A stretch of 64,000 nt of DNA from Gammaproteobacteria bacterium (lineage in GTDB: Bacteria > Pseudomonadota > Gammaproteobacteria > Steroidobacterales > Steroidobacteraceae): NCBI GenBank assembly GCA_003164785.1, contig PLUE01000016.1, positions 170,006-234,005 on the forward strand, in the 5' to 3' direction. Position numbers and translations under genes: made by a program. Under the pieces are notes generated by a model. That model saw nothing but the letters and a program-made list of their open reading frames with translations, had not been told where the DNA came from and ran no database searches. This document shows, piece by piece, positions 8,820-17,530 of this stretch. Position 1 is the first letter of the stretch. Every line of letters starts with the position of its first letter.

Positions 8820-9530
8820 ATGGAAATGTCTCCCGCCCCGGATGACTTCGTTCCCTCGGCTCTCGGAAGCGAATGCGAGCTTACCGCCGTCGTCGCTCAT
8901 CTTCATGGCGCCATGGAGGCCGAGCGAGTTCAGTTGTCACGCGTCCTGCACGACGACCTGGGCGGGCTTCTGGTGTCGGCGCTCATGGATCTTGGATGGG
9001 TCGACCAACATCGCTCCGGGGCTGATCTGCACGATCGTTTGAACCGCGTGCGCACGGCTCTCGGTGCGGCCATCGATTTGAAGCGAAACATCATCGAGGG
9101 GTTGCGCCCCTCGCTGCTGGACAACTTCGGGCTGTCCGCCGCCTGCCGCTGGTACGTCGCGCACCGGGCGAAGGAGGCAGGCGTCGTCTGCGTCGAGAAA
9201 TATCTGGGAATCGAGCCGGCTTGGCGGCCGGAGGCTCTTGCGCCCCTGTTCCGACTGGTCCAGGACTTCGTCACGGTGATCCTGGCGGAACCTTGCGTGA
9301 CCACGATTAAGATCGAGTTTGCGGTCGAGGGAAGCGCGCTCCTGCTCGATGTCGCCCACGCGCACAGCGTCTGCGAAACGATCGACACATTCGAGCATTT
9401 TCCGGTTCAGATGAGCGCAATCGGCCAACGCATCAATTCTCTCGGCGGCGCACTCGCTGTCGAGCGCATGCCGGCGGGGGTGGCCATGCACATGCGCTTT
9501 CCCGTCGATCGTGTGATGCTGCCCGGCTAG
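8820..9530 (+). CDS. NarL-type sensor kinase homologue with degenerate ATPase domain
   Basis: This 236-residue soluble protein has an HisKA_3 dimerisation/phosphoacceptor helix (AERVQLSRVLHDDLGG, His44 as phosphoacceptor). A region laid out like the HATPase domain follows, but its motifs have been lost. The N-box position reads DFVTVILAEP, with no Glu/Asn/His set, the DxGxG position reads AHAH, and only LGGALAVER resembles the G2 end. There is no membrane segment or sensor domain. It probably cannot bind ATP and may act as a phosphotransfer or scaffold protein. No response regulator is adjacent. Confidence 0.68.
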   Translation: MEMSPAPDDFVPSALGSECELTAVVAHLHGAMEAERVQLSRVLHDDLGGLLVSALMDLGWVDQHRSGADLHDRLNRVRTALGAAIDLKRNIIEGLRPSLLDNFGLSAACRWYVAHRAKEAGVVCVEKYLGIEPAWRPEALAPLFRLVQDFVTVILAEPCVTTIKIEFAVEGSALLLDVAHAHSVCETIDTFEHFPVQMSAIGQRINSLGGALAVERMPAGVAMHMRFPVDRVMLPG

Positions 9531-9536
9531 CACGCG

Positions 9537-9947
9537 CTACGTCGGGTCGCGCACGTTGATTTCAACCTTGATGCCGTTCGGATCATTCAAAAAGAGCTGC
9601 CTCAGTCCGATCGTTGGAATCTCGTTCACTTGGAATTTGATGCCGCGGGCGGTGAGGGTGGCCATGATGTCCTTGCTGTCGACACCGTTGAATGCGATGT
9701 GGTCGACGGGACCTGTCCCCGGGGCGCGCGTCGACACGTCGATCCCGAGCGCCTCCGAATAGGTTCGATAGCTCCGCCATTCGGCGATGTGGATGCATGG
9801 AATCTCGCCGACATAGACCCAGTAGCCCGGGAAGCCCAGCGGCGGCCGCGGCCCCACGCGCATGCCGAGCGCGAGCGCATAGAAGTCGCGCGTGCCCTCG
9901 AGATCATCGGTGAGCACCAGATAGTGCTCGAGCTGAGTCAGTGGCAT
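9537..9947 (-). CDS. VOC (glyoxalase/extradiol dioxygenase fold) protein
   Basis: This 136-residue vicinal-oxygen-chelate protein carries two beta-alpha-beta modules. Candidate metal ligands are His8 (LEHYLVL), His53 (CIHIAEW), the His of VDHIAF, and the Glu of IKVEINV. It is the last gene of a minus-strand group with the TIM-barrel isomerase (31 nt gap) and the MFS transporter. It could be an isomerase, lyase or a small ring-cleavage-type dioxygenase; sequence alone does not decide. Confidence 0.78.
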   Translation of the reverse strand: MPLTQLEHYLVLTDDLEGTRDFYALALGMRVGPRPPLGFPGYWVYVGEIPCIHIAEWRSYRTYSEALGIDVSTRAPGTGPVDHIAFNGVDSKDIMATLTARGIKFQVNEIPTIGLRQLFLNDPNGIKVEINVRDPT

Positions 9948-9978
9948 GGTGCCGCCGCAGGATTGGCGCGCGCCGCTC

Positions 9979-10833
9979 TCATGTCGGGAATTGCGCGCGG
10001 GTGGTCGCGAAGGCGCGCGGCGCGATCTGATCCGGCGGCAATTGGCGCAGATCCTCGTTCAGAACCTCGATTCCCCACGGCCCTCGGTAGCCGGCCTCCA
10101 GCATCGTGGCGACGAAGCCGCGCACGTCGAATTCGCCTTCCCCACAAAGCCGCCGGTGATTGATCGTGTCCTCAAACAGGCTCCACGGGGCCGTGAAAGT
10201 GCCGTCGTTGATCTCGATGCCGCCGATATATTGCATGGGAAAACGCGCGGCCGCTTCGTAGGAGATGCCGAGCTTCACGAGGTGCCAGAGGTCGAACACG
10301 ATGCCGCCGTTCGCGGCGTCCACCGCGGTGACCAGATCGAGCGCGTCCTCGAGCGTGTTGATCCGTGCAAAAGGCATGAGCTCGAAAAGCACGCGGGTGC
10401 CATGTTCGCGTGCATCGAGGCAGAGTGCGGCAAATCCGTCGATGAGCTCGGGCATTTCCACGGGGCTGTTGAACAGATCGCCGACCTTGACGTGGCGTGC
10501 GCCGAGCACCCTCGCCGCGTCGAACAGCCTGCGCCTGGAGGCATCGCTCGCCGCGCGTCGTTCGCCGGGCTCGAGCCACCAATCGCTCAGGAACTCGATT
10601 TCGACGTGCTTGATGCCGTTATCATCGAGAATGTGGCGCATATCGTCGAGCGACAGGGTGCGCAGCGTCTGGTCCAGGTCGGCATGCCAGATGCCGAAGC
10701 CTTTGAATCCGGCGCGTGCCGCCGCCACCACGCGGTCCGCGAACGGGGACGAACTGTGTTCATGGTCCGAATGCGGAGCCGCGCCCGACGCCATCGTCCA
10801 ATACGAGGCCAATAGATCGATTTGCTGGGTCAT
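9979..10833 (-). CDS. Sugar phosphate isomerase/epimerase-like TIM-barrel protein
   Basis: This 284-residue member of the AP-endonuclease-2/xylose-isomerase-like TIM-barrel family shows the usual acidic and His metal ligands in strand ends: FELMPF, FDLWHL, EINDG and GIEVLNE. Family members isomerise or dehydrate sugars, inositols and hydroxypyruvate, and some (3-dehydroshikimate dehydratases) make aromatic acids. It sits between an MFS transporter (10 nt upstream) and a VOC protein, so a small transport-and-catabolism unit is likely. Substrate unknown. Confidence 0.75.
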   Translation of the reverse strand: MTQQIDLLASYWTMASGAAPHSDHEHSSSPFADRVVAAARAGFKGFGIWHADLDQTLRTLSLDDMRHILDDNGIKHVEIEFLSDWWLEPGERRAASDASRRRLFDAARVLGARHVKVGDLFNSPVEMPELIDGFAALCLDAREHGTRVLFELMPFARINTLEDALDLVTAVDAANGGIVFDLWHLVKLGISYEAAARFPMQYIGGIEINDGTFTAPWSLFEDTINHRRLCGEGEFDVRGFVATMLEAGYRGPWGIEVLNEDLRQLPPDQIAPRAFATTRAQFPT

Positions 10834-10843
10834 GGATGTCCTC

Positions 10844-12067
10844 TCAGCCGGCCAACGCAGGCGCGGTTCGTTGTGCGAGCCGCGCAGGTGCGGTCTCTGT
10901 CAGGTAAAGCGCGAGGCAGGCGGCGATCAACGCACATCCGGCCTCCATATAAAGGGGTACCCTCAAGCTGTAGAGATCGGCGGCCCATCCCGCGATGGCG
11001 GGGGCGCTCACGCCCCCCAATACCTCCCCCAGCCCCATGACGATGCCCAGCGCGGTCGCGACGTAGCGCGCCGGAATCGTTTCGGAGGGTATGGTTCCCA
11101 TCATCAGCGGCATCGTGCCGCTGGCCGACCAGCCGACGAACACCAGCGCGGCGAGTGCGTACGGCGAGCCGGTGAAATAGAGCGCGGCCAGCGGCACGAG
11201 CACCCCCACCAGATTGAAGGCGATGACCACGGGACGTCGACCGAGGCGGTCCGACAGACCGGGCACGATGAAACTGAAGAATGCCGCCGAGAGCCCGAGC
11301 ACGCTCATGAGGAGGCTCATTTGCTGGGCCGAGTAATGTTTCACCTGGATGTAGTATAACGGCAGAAACGACCACCCGAGAACCATCCATGCGACCATCA
11401 CGATGCTCATGAGTATGCACAGCCACATGTTGCGATGCTTGAGCATGTCGGCGGCCCGGATGCGGGAATCGGCGGTCTTGACCATCGCCCCGAGGGTGTG
11501 AACCTTGGGCTCCTTGACGTATTTGACGATGAGCGCCGCCATCAGCAGACCCGGAATTCCGGCAATGAAAAATGCGGTGCGCCACGTGTAAAACGACGCG
11601 ATCGCCACCAATGCCAGCGGTGCGACAAACGAACCCAGCAGGTTGCTGCCAAAATTTTGCATGACTCCCATGTTGTAGCCGCGGCGCCCGTCGGCGGATT
11701 CGAACGCCACCAATGACTGGGACACCGGCAGGATCGGGCCTTCCGCGACTCCCATGAGCAGCCTCGACAGGAACAGGGTCAGGAACGAGACCGCGACTCC
11801 CGAGAGGAACGAGCACACGGAAAACGCCACCACCGCGGCCACGAGAATCTTCTTGCGATAGGCGGTGCGATCCGCGAGCGCCCCACCGAGAAAGCCGGCG
11901 ATCGCCCATGTCAAGGACAGCGCCGAGGCGATGAGACCGATCTGGCCATTGGAGAAGCGCAAGTCGGCGGTGATGAACGGCATGAGGAAATTGACCGCGT
12001 TGCGATCGAAAAACACGAAGCCGAACGTGATCCCCAACACCCAGATGAGGCGGGTTTCATATTTCAT
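10844..12067 (-). CDS. MFS transporter
   Basis: A 407-residue major facilitator with about 12 predicted membrane helices. The N-terminus has WVLGITFGFVFFDRNAVNF and the loop-2/3 signature region GALADRTAYRKK; the repeat in the second half is GLSDRLGRRPVV. The pattern fits the anion:cation symporter group, which often imports organic or aromatic acids. The start is the ATG at 12067, preceded by GGGGAAA; the longer frame would need a TTG inside that ribosome-binding site. It is first in the group with the isomerase and VOC genes. Confidence 0.82.
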   Translation of the reverse strand: MKYETRLIWVLGITFGFVFFDRNAVNFLMPFITADLRFSNGQIGLIASALSLTWAIAGFLGGALADRTAYRKKILVAAVVAFSVCSFLSGVAVSFLTLFLSRLLMGVAEGPILPVSQSLVAFESADGRRGYNMGVMQNFGSNLLGSFVAPLALVAIASFYTWRTAFFIAGIPGLLMAALIVKYVKEPKVHTLGAMVKTADSRIRAADMLKHRNMWLCILMSIVMVAWMVLGWSFLPLYYIQVKHYSAQQMSLLMSVLGLSAAFFSFIVPGLSDRLGRRPVVIAFNLVGVLVPLAALYFTGSPYALAALVFVGWSASGTMPLMMGTIPSETIPARYVATALGIVMGLGEVLGGVSAPAIAGWAADLYSLRVPLYMEAGCALIAACLALYLTETAPARLAQRTAPALAG

Positions 12068-12275
12068 TTTTTTTGCTTTCCCCAAGCCCGGTGAGCCCTC
12101 TCGACTGTACTAGACGAAACTGCCGGACGCATGCGCTCTACGTGGATGCAAATTTCTCTTTGAGTCGAGAAGTACAGTGGGGCGAGAGAGACGCTGCGTC
12201 AAACAAAGATTGCAGTGCAACGTGTCGCGGACCTGCAACGAGAATGATGACGGCAACGGCGATGGGCAAACGAAT

Positions 12276-12446
12276 ATGACCTACAAAGCACCCGGGCGCG
12301 TTTGGCAGTTCACTGTGGGTGGAACCAAGCTCACCGACAAGCGGTATGTTGTGTTCGGACAGAATCAGAGCGGGGCCGCCATGGTCGATGCGTCCGGACG
12401 TTGCGGTATAACATGGGCGGCAGCGGCGCGAAGTGAGTCTCAGTGA
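12276..12446 (+). pseudogene. Probable decayed C-terminus of a TonB-dependent receptor
   Basis: The 380-bp gap between 12086 and 12465 has no full gene. In this frame a short stretch reads FTVGGTKLTDKRYVVFG followed by QNQSGAAMVDAS and GITW. That is the order of the last beta strands of TonB receptors (NLTDKRY, then a turn, then REWGV). No barrel or plug precedes it, and the frame upstream is unlike coding sequence. It is best read as a relic. Two 8-bp inverted arms (ACTGTACT 12104-12111, AGTACAGT 12171-12178) lie upstream of it. Confidence 0.45.
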
Positions 12447-12465
12447 CCTGTAACCGGAGTGCCAA

Positions 12466-13446
12466 ATGAAGCCGAGCGTCGAACAACGTATTTGGATGTA
12501 TGAAGCCATGTATCGCAGCCGGCGTCTGGACGACGCCGTGCTCGCGGCCTACATGGAAGGGAAAACGCCGGTGTTCAACATGGGCAAGGGTCCGTTGCCG
12601 GGAGAAATGCACCAGTCCTTCGGGCAGGAACCGTGTGCGGTCGGCGTGTGCGCGCACCTAGGCAAGGACGATGCGGTGGGCGCCGGCCATCGGCCGCATC
12701 ACGTCGCGGTGGCGAGGGGTGTGCACCTCAATCGAATGGTGGCCGAACTGTTCGGCAAAAAGACCGGACTGTCCGGCGGACGCGGCGGCCACATGCATTT
12801 GTACGACGCGGAGGTGAACTTCTTCTCCAGCGGCATCATCGCCGAGGGCATGGGGCCGGGCGCCGGCATGGCGCTCGCCCGCAAAATGCAGGGCAAGCCC
12901 GGCATCGCCGTGGCCTTCATCGGCGATGGCGCCGCCAATCAAGGGGCGTTCCACGAGGTGCTGAACATGGTCGGGCTGTGGAAGCTTCCCTTCATCTGTG
13001 TGATCGAAGACAACAAGTACGGCGTGTCGGTCCACAAGAAGGACTCGACCGCGATCGATCGCAACTCCGATCGCGCCCCGGCTTACGCGCTCGCGGGCGA
13101 ATACGTGCCGGGCAACGATCCCGACCTCATTTTCGAGGCGGCCGGTCGCGCCGTGGAGCGTGCGCGCAGCGGCCTGGGCGGTACGATTCTCGAGCTGGAA
13201 ACCGAGCGATTGCACGGGCATTTCATCGGCGACAGCGGAGCTTATCGTCCGGAGCCCGAACGCAAGGCGATGCAGGACCCCGTGCCGACATACCGCCAGC
13301 GGCTGTTAGCCGAGAACGTCATCTCGGCGGCGGCGATGACGGCCCTCGAGGCAACCGTGCAGCAACAAGTCGATGAAGCAATGAAGTTCGGCCGCGACAG
13401 CGCGTATCCGGATGCAACCGAGGCGCTGCAGCGCCTGTACGCCTGA
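12466..13446 (+). CDS. Thiamine-diphosphate dehydrogenase E1 component, alpha subunit
   Basis: This 326-residue alpha subunit belongs to the pyruvate/acetoin/branched-chain 2-oxoacid dehydrogenase E1 group. The ThDP motif is GDGAANQG at residues 153-160, ending the fold region begun by GGHMHLYDAE. The HRPHH segment (75-79) resembles the HRSHH/YRPHH substrate loop. It pairs with the beta subunit 14 nt downstream and with a lone lipoyl carrier. Acetoin dehydrogenase AcoA and pyruvate dehydrogenase PdhA are its nearest functional ideas. Because no E2 or E3 gene follows, the acceptor chemistry is open. Confidence 0.83.
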   Translation: MKPSVEQRIWMYEAMYRSRRLDDAVLAAYMEGKTPVFNMGKGPLPGEMHQSFGQEPCAVGVCAHLGKDDAVGAGHRPHHVAVARGVHLNRMVAELFGKKTGLSGGRGGHMHLYDAEVNFFSSGIIAEGMGPGAGMALARKMQGKPGIAVAFIGDGAANQGAFHEVLNMVGLWKLPFICVIEDNKYGVSVHKKDSTAIDRNSDRAPAYALAGEYVPGNDPDLIFEAAGRAVERARSGLGGTILELETERLHGHFIGDSGAYRPEPERKAMQDPVPTYRQRLLAENVISAAAMTALEATVQQQVDEAMKFGRDSAYPDATEALQRLYA

Positions 13447-13460
13447 CGGAGAATTCGACA

Positions 13461-14510
13461 ATGGCCCAACCTTTACCCGCTGCCGCTCCCGGCTCCGAAC
13501 GCACGCTCACCATGGCGCGCGCCGGACGCGAGGCCGTGTTCAGCGAGATGCGCAAGAATCCGAACATGTTCGTCATCGGCGAAGACGTCGCCAAACTGGG
13601 CGGCGTGTTCGGCACCACGGTCGGCATGGCCGAGGAGTTCGGCGACGCCCGCGTCATCGACACCCCGATTTCCGAGACCGGTTTCATCGGCATTGCCACG
13701 GGCGCGGCGATGGCGGGCATGCGTCCCGTCGTCGAGATCGCGTTCGTCGACTTCATCGGCGTGTGCTTCAATCAGATCTACAACTTCGCCGCGAAGACCC
13801 ACTACATGTCGGGCGGCCAGTTCAAGGTGCCGTTGACCTTCATGATCGGCTACGGCGGCGGCTACAATGATGCCGCGCAGCATTCCCAAGTGTTGTTCGC
13901 GACGTTGGGTCACGTGCCCGGGATCAAAATCGTCACGCCGGCAGATGCCTACGACGCCAAAGGATTGATGGCTTCGTGCCTGCAGGACGACAACGTCACG
14001 ATCTGGATGGTGCACAAACGTTTGTGGGGTTTGGGCTGGCTCGGCTTCCCGTTGCCCAAGGCTCTGGCGACGGTACCGGAGCACGACTACACGATCCCCT
14101 TCGGGCAATCGCGAATCTGGCGCGAAGGCAGCGACGTGACCATCGTCGGCCTGGGGCTGACCGTGCACAACGCGATGCAGGCCGCGGAACAGCTGGCCGG
14201 CGAAGGCATCTCCGCCGAAGTGCTCGACTTGCGCAGCGTCGTGCCGCTGGATCGCGACGGGATATTCAAATCGGTGGCGAAGACCGGACGCCTCGTGGTG
14301 GCAGATGAGGACTACATGAGCTTTGGGGTGACCTCCGAAGTTCTGGCGGTGGTGGCCGAGCGTGATCCGTCGGTGCTCAAATCGCCCGCGGTTCGAGTGG
14401 CCTATCCCGATGTCCCGGTGCCGTTCTCCCGGCCGATGGAGGATTTCTGCCTGCCCAATGTGGAGCGGATCGTCACCGCGGTGAAGGCGACCATGAAGGC
14501 AAGGAAGTGA
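13461..14510 (+). CDS. Thiamine-diphosphate dehydrogenase E1 component, beta subunit
   Basis: This 349-residue beta subunit begins after a short Pro/Ala-rich tail. The core contains MFVIGEDVAKLGGVFGTT, DTPISETGFIGIATGAA, and the transketolase C-domain (VTIVGLGLTVHNAM, EVLDLRSVVPLD). It forms an alpha2beta2 E1 with the preceding gene; GGAGAA lies ahead of the ATG. Its stop overlaps the GTG start of the lipoyl-carrier gene by 4 bp, so translation is coupled. The substrate oxo-acid or acyloin is not evident. Confidence 0.85.
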   Translation: MAQPLPAAAPGSERTLTMARAGREAVFSEMRKNPNMFVIGEDVAKLGGVFGTTVGMAEEFGDARVIDTPISETGFIGIATGAAMAGMRPVVEIAFVDFIGVCFNQIYNFAAKTHYMSGGQFKVPLTFMIGYGGGYNDAAQHSQVLFATLGHVPGIKIVTPADAYDAKGLMASCLQDDNVTIWMVHKRLWGLGWLGFPLPKALATVPEHDYTIPFGQSRIWREGSDVTIVGLGLTVHNAMQAAEQLAGEGISAEVLDLRSVVPLDRDGIFKSVAKTGRLVVADEDYMSFGVTSEVLAVVAERDPSVLKSPAVRVAYPDVPVPFSRPMEDFCLPNVERIVTAVKATMKARK

Positions 14511-14746
14511 GCGTCGATATCGTGGTGCCCCAGGACATGTGGGGCGAGAGTCTCGAGGGCGTGGTCGTGACCTGGATCTACCAGAACGGCGCCATCGTGA
14601 CCCAGGGAAAGCCCATTGCCGAAATCATGGTCGAGAAGGCCCAGCTGGAAATCACCGCGCCGGCCTCCGGCAAGCTGACCATCTTGGCCGTGCCGGAAAC
14701 CGTGATTGGCCGCGATCAGGTCGTGGGCCGGATCGATCCCGCGTAA
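14507..14746 (+). CDS. Stand-alone lipoyl carrier protein
   Basis: This 79-residue protein is only a biotinyl/lipoyl domain. The hairpin MVEKAQLE carries the presumed lipoylated Lys44, and the symmetric strand half is GKLTILAVPE. Normal E2 proteins continue into an E3-binding and an acyltransferase domain, which are absent here. The gene starts at GTG overlapping the E1-beta stop and ends in TAATG overlapping the next start. It may shuttle acyl groups from E1 to an E2 core encoded elsewhere, or serve a different acceptor. Confidence 0.78.
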   Translation: MSVDIVVPQDMWGESLEGVVVTWIYQNGAIVTQGKPIAEIMVEKAQLEITAPASGKLTILAVPETVIGRDQVVGRIDPA

Positions 14747-15291
14747 TGTCGGAGGCGGCCAACCTGTCGGAGGCGGCAGTGGCTCTGGGCCGCCGACGAT
14801 TCGTGCAGGTTGTCACCGCGGTGTTGAGCGGTGTGCTGACGGGGCTCGATCGTGCGTGGGCGGTCGAGCTGCATTCGTTGTCGCCGGATCAGTCGAGCAC
14901 GCTGCTCGCGATGATTCATACCATCGCGCCGCATGACGGGTTGGACGACGCGGCCTACGCACTCGTCGCGGCGTCGCTGGACGCCGACGCCGCTTCGTCT
15001 GCCGAGAGTCGACGGGTGCTGACCGAGGGACTCGCCGGTCTCGGCGTCGAATTCGCGCACGATCCGGAGCCGGTCCGTGTGCGCAGACTCCAGGCGGTCG
15101 AGCCTTCGCCATTCTTTCAGTCGGTGCGGATCAAGACACTGCTGGTGCTCTACAACAATCCCATTGCGTGGACGCATTTCGGCTACGAGGGCGAGGCGTT
15201 CTCGAAGGGTGGTTATTTGTTGCGGGGATTCAATGACCTGAAGTGGCTGCCCGACGTTCCGATCGCGGCGGCTGGTCGCATGCCGGTATGA
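14746..15291 (+). CDS. Small subunit of a GMC dehydrogenase (gluconate 2-dehydrogenase subunit 3-like), Tat leader
   Basis: This 181-residue protein has GRRRFVQ followed by a hydrophobic stretch and AWA, a twin-arginine-type export signal. The mature part resembles the small subunit that accompanies membrane-side gluconate/fructose dehydrogenases, with helices around SSTLLAMIHTIAPHDGL and a C-terminal GYEGEAFSKGGYLLRGF. In such complexes the small subunit carries the folded flavoprotein partner across the membrane. The partner is the GMC gene overlapping its stop by 4 bp (ATGA). No cytochrome c subunit follows. Confidence 0.68.
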   Translation: MSEAANLSEAAVALGRRRFVQVVTAVLSGVLTGLDRAWAVELHSLSPDQSSTLLAMIHTIAPHDGLDDAAYALVAASLDADAASSAESRRVLTEGLAGLGVEFAHDPEPVRVRRLQAVEPSPFFQSVRIKTLLVLYNNPIAWTHFGYEGEAFSKGGYLLRGFNDLKWLPDVPIAAAGRMPV

Positions 15292-16856
15292 GCAAATTCG
15301 ATCTCACGGACAGCGATGTCGTCGTCGTGGTCGGATCGGGCGCAGGGGGTGGAACCATGGCTCACGAGCTGACCCGGCGTGGCTTGCGGGTCGTTCTGTT
15401 CGAGGCCGGGCGCCGCGAGACGCTCGCGAGCTTTTCCCAGAATCCCGGCACGGCGTATGCTCAACTGACCTGGCTGGAGCCCCGCTCGCAGACCGGCACC
15501 TGGGATCCGGTCAAGAACTCGCCGAATCAGCCTGCCTGGCATTGCCGCACGGTCGGCGGGACGACGGTGCACTGGACCGGCGCGACGCCGCGCCTGCGGC
15601 GCTACGAGATGCAGGCACGCACGACCTATGGTGACGTGCCGGGCACGTCGTTGGCCGATTGGCCCATCGACTACGAGGAACTCAAGCGCTGGTATCTCGT
15701 GGCCGAAAGGCGCCTCTGCGTCACGCGGCGCAACGGCAACCCGGGCATGCCGGCATCGAATAATTTCAAGGTGATGTACAACGGCGCGAAGCGGCTGGGC
15801 TACAAGCGGGTCCACACCAATTATCTGGCCATCAACTCGCGGGCCCAGGACGGGCGCGGCTTTTGCATCCAGCAGGGCTTCTGCGTGCAGGGTTGCAAGG
15901 TCGGCGCAAAGTGGAGCACGCTTTACACGGAGATTCCACGGGCGGAGGCCACCGGGCGTCTGGACCTGCGTACCGAATGCTTCGTCACGCGCATCGAACA
16001 CGATGCGTCCGGTCGCGCGACCGGGGTGATCTATCGGGACGCAGCGGGGCAAGAGCAGCGCCAGAAGGCGCGCATCATCTGCGTCGCGGGCAATGCGATC
16101 GAGACGGCCCGCTTGCTGCTGCTGTCGGAATCCGCGCGTTTTCCGCAGGGGCTCGCCAACACGTCGGGCCAGGTGGGGCGCAACTACTGCCACCATCTGA
16201 CAGGATTCGTCTGGGGAATATTCGACGAGCCGGTCAATGCCACCCGGGGCGTGGTGCTCGGCGGCGTCGTGGAGGACGAGAATGTCCACGATCCGAGGCG
16301 CGGGTTCGTGGGCGGTTATCACCTGGAACTCGCTTCCCTGGATCTTCCGACACTGCCCCTCGTCGGTCTGCCCTATGGTTGGGGCCGGGATTTCGCGTCG
16401 ATCATGGACAACTATCGCAACATGGCCGGCATACTCATCAACGGCGAGGATATGCCGCGATCCGACAATCGGATCACATTGTCCAGGACGCTCAAAGATC
16501 CGCATGGTTTGCCGGTCGCGCACGTCAATTGCGAGGAGCACCCGAACGACATTGCGCTGCGATCACATGCGCAAAGGCAGGCGCGGCGCATGTACGAAGC
16601 GGTCGGCGCCAAGCGCACGCTGTCGAGCGCGACGCCGCCTGCGACGCATCAAATGGGCACCGCGCGGATGAGCAAGGACCCCGGGCACGGCGTGACGACT
16701 CCTTTCGGGCGTACGCACGACATTTCAAACCTGTTCATCTCGGACGGCAGCGTTCAGACTACTGCAGGCGCCGCGAATCCCACGTTGACCATCGTGGCAT
16801 TGGTGCTCCGGCAGGCGGATTACATCGGTCGGGAGATCTCCGCCGGCAGGCTCTGA
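15288..16856 (+). CDS. GMC oxidoreductase, large subunit of periplasmic-type dehydrogenase
   Basis: This 522-residue FAD protein has GSGAGG at residues 16-21, the C-terminal GMC domain (ATHQMGTARM) and ANPTLTIVALVLRQADYI. It resembles the gluconate/fructose/sorbitol dehydrogenase branch more than the choline-dehydrogenase-like GMC proteins elsewhere in the window. A Cys-rich loop (FCIQQGFCVQGCKVGAKWS) is typical of that branch. The start is the ATG overlapping the subunit-3 stop; a longer in-frame extension is only overlap with that gene. It is the last member of the coupled 12466-16856 operon. The alcohol or polyol oxidised is unknown. Confidence 0.82.
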   Translation: MSKFDLTDSDVVVVVGSGAGGGTMAHELTRRGLRVVLFEAGRRETLASFSQNPGTAYAQLTWLEPRSQTGTWDPVKNSPNQPAWHCRTVGGTTVHWTGATPRLRRYEMQARTTYGDVPGTSLADWPIDYEELKRWYLVAERRLCVTRRNGNPGMPASNNFKVMYNGAKRLGYKRVHTNYLAINSRAQDGRGFCIQQGFCVQGCKVGAKWSTLYTEIPRAEATGRLDLRTECFVTRIEHDASGRATGVIYRDAAGQEQRQKARIICVAGNAIETARLLLLSESARFPQGLANTSGQVGRNYCHHLTGFVWGIFDEPVNATRGVVLGGVVEDENVHDPRRGFVGGYHLELASLDLPTLPLVGLPYGWGRDFASIMDNYRNMAGILINGEDMPRSDNRITLSRTLKDPHGLPVAHVNCEEHPNDIALRSHAQRQARRMYEAVGAKRTLSSATPPATHQMGTARMSKDPGHGVTTPFGRTHDISNLFISDGSVQTTAGAANPTLTIVALVLRQADYIGREISAGRL

Positions 16857-16930
16857 GATTCTTGCTGAACCCTCCGTTCCACGGGGAATCAAACCCCGCG
16901 ATGGTACCCAATTTCAAAGGACGGGCAGCT

Positions 16931-17530
16931 ATGAGCAATGAACGTGTTGAAAAAGACATGCAGGAGTCACCGACCCGCCCTCCACCAAATTCGCTGTCGG
17001 AACACATCGGCCAGAATATCGAGAGTGTGGTTGCTCTGCAGCGGCGCGAGTGGGAGATGACCAGCCTGTCGCAACGCCGGGTCGAACGTGTCGGCCGGTT
17101 CATCGGGCGGCCGGCTTATCTCGTCGGCCTTCTGGTCTTCGTGGCCATTTGGATTGCGGTGAATCTGGGGCTGGTGTCGTCGGGCAGGACACCCTGGGAT
17201 CCCCTGCCATTCGAGTTGCTTGCCGGATTGCTGACGCTGATCGCGCTGCTCACGACGACCATCGTCTTGATCTCACAAAATCGGCAGAGCCACCTCGAGC
17301 AGCAACATACTCATCTGGGGCTGCAGGTCAATCTTCTGACGGAGCAGAAGGTGACGAAGCTGATCCATCTGATGGAGGAGCTTCGCAAGGACCTACCGAT
17401 GGTCAAAAATCGCGTCGACCCTCAAGCGATGGCGATGCAGGAACGCGCTGACGCCAGTCAGGTCATCACGGCCATCGAAGAGGTGGGATTGGCCAATGAC
17501 ACCGAGGTTCCACCGGAACAGAGATCTTAG
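16931..17530 (+). CDS. DUF1003 membrane protein
   Basis: This 199-residue protein has the DUF1003 core: two membrane helices (LVGLLVFVAIWIAVNLGL and ELLAGLLTLIALLTTTIVL) followed by ISQNRQSHLEQQHTHLGLQVN and a coiled-coil-like tail ending in acidic residues. The function of the family is unknown. The start is the ATG at 16931 with AAAGGA just upstream; another ATG at 16901 would add ten residues. The stop overlaps the end of the convergent pseudouridine synthase gene by 4 bp. Confidence 0.8.
   Translation: MSNERVEKDMQESPTRPPPNSLSEHIGQNIESVVALQRREWEMTSLSQRRVERVGRFIGRPAYLVGLLVFVAIWIAVNLGLVSSGRTPWDPLPFELLAGLLTLIALLTTTIVLISQNRQSHLEQQHTHLGLQVNLLTEQKVTKLIHLMEELRKDLPMVKNRVDPQAMAMQERADASQVITAIEEVGLANDTEVPPEQRS

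Noticed and set aside
12138..12509. Minus-strand frame across the 12-kb intergenic gap
   Set aside because: Overlaps the start of the E1-alpha gene and shows no family features; the plus-strand TonB relic is the better reading.
15213..16541. Open frame of 442 codons opposite the GMC dehydrogenase
   Set aside because: Antisense of a well-supported GMC gene; product lacks recognisable motifs.
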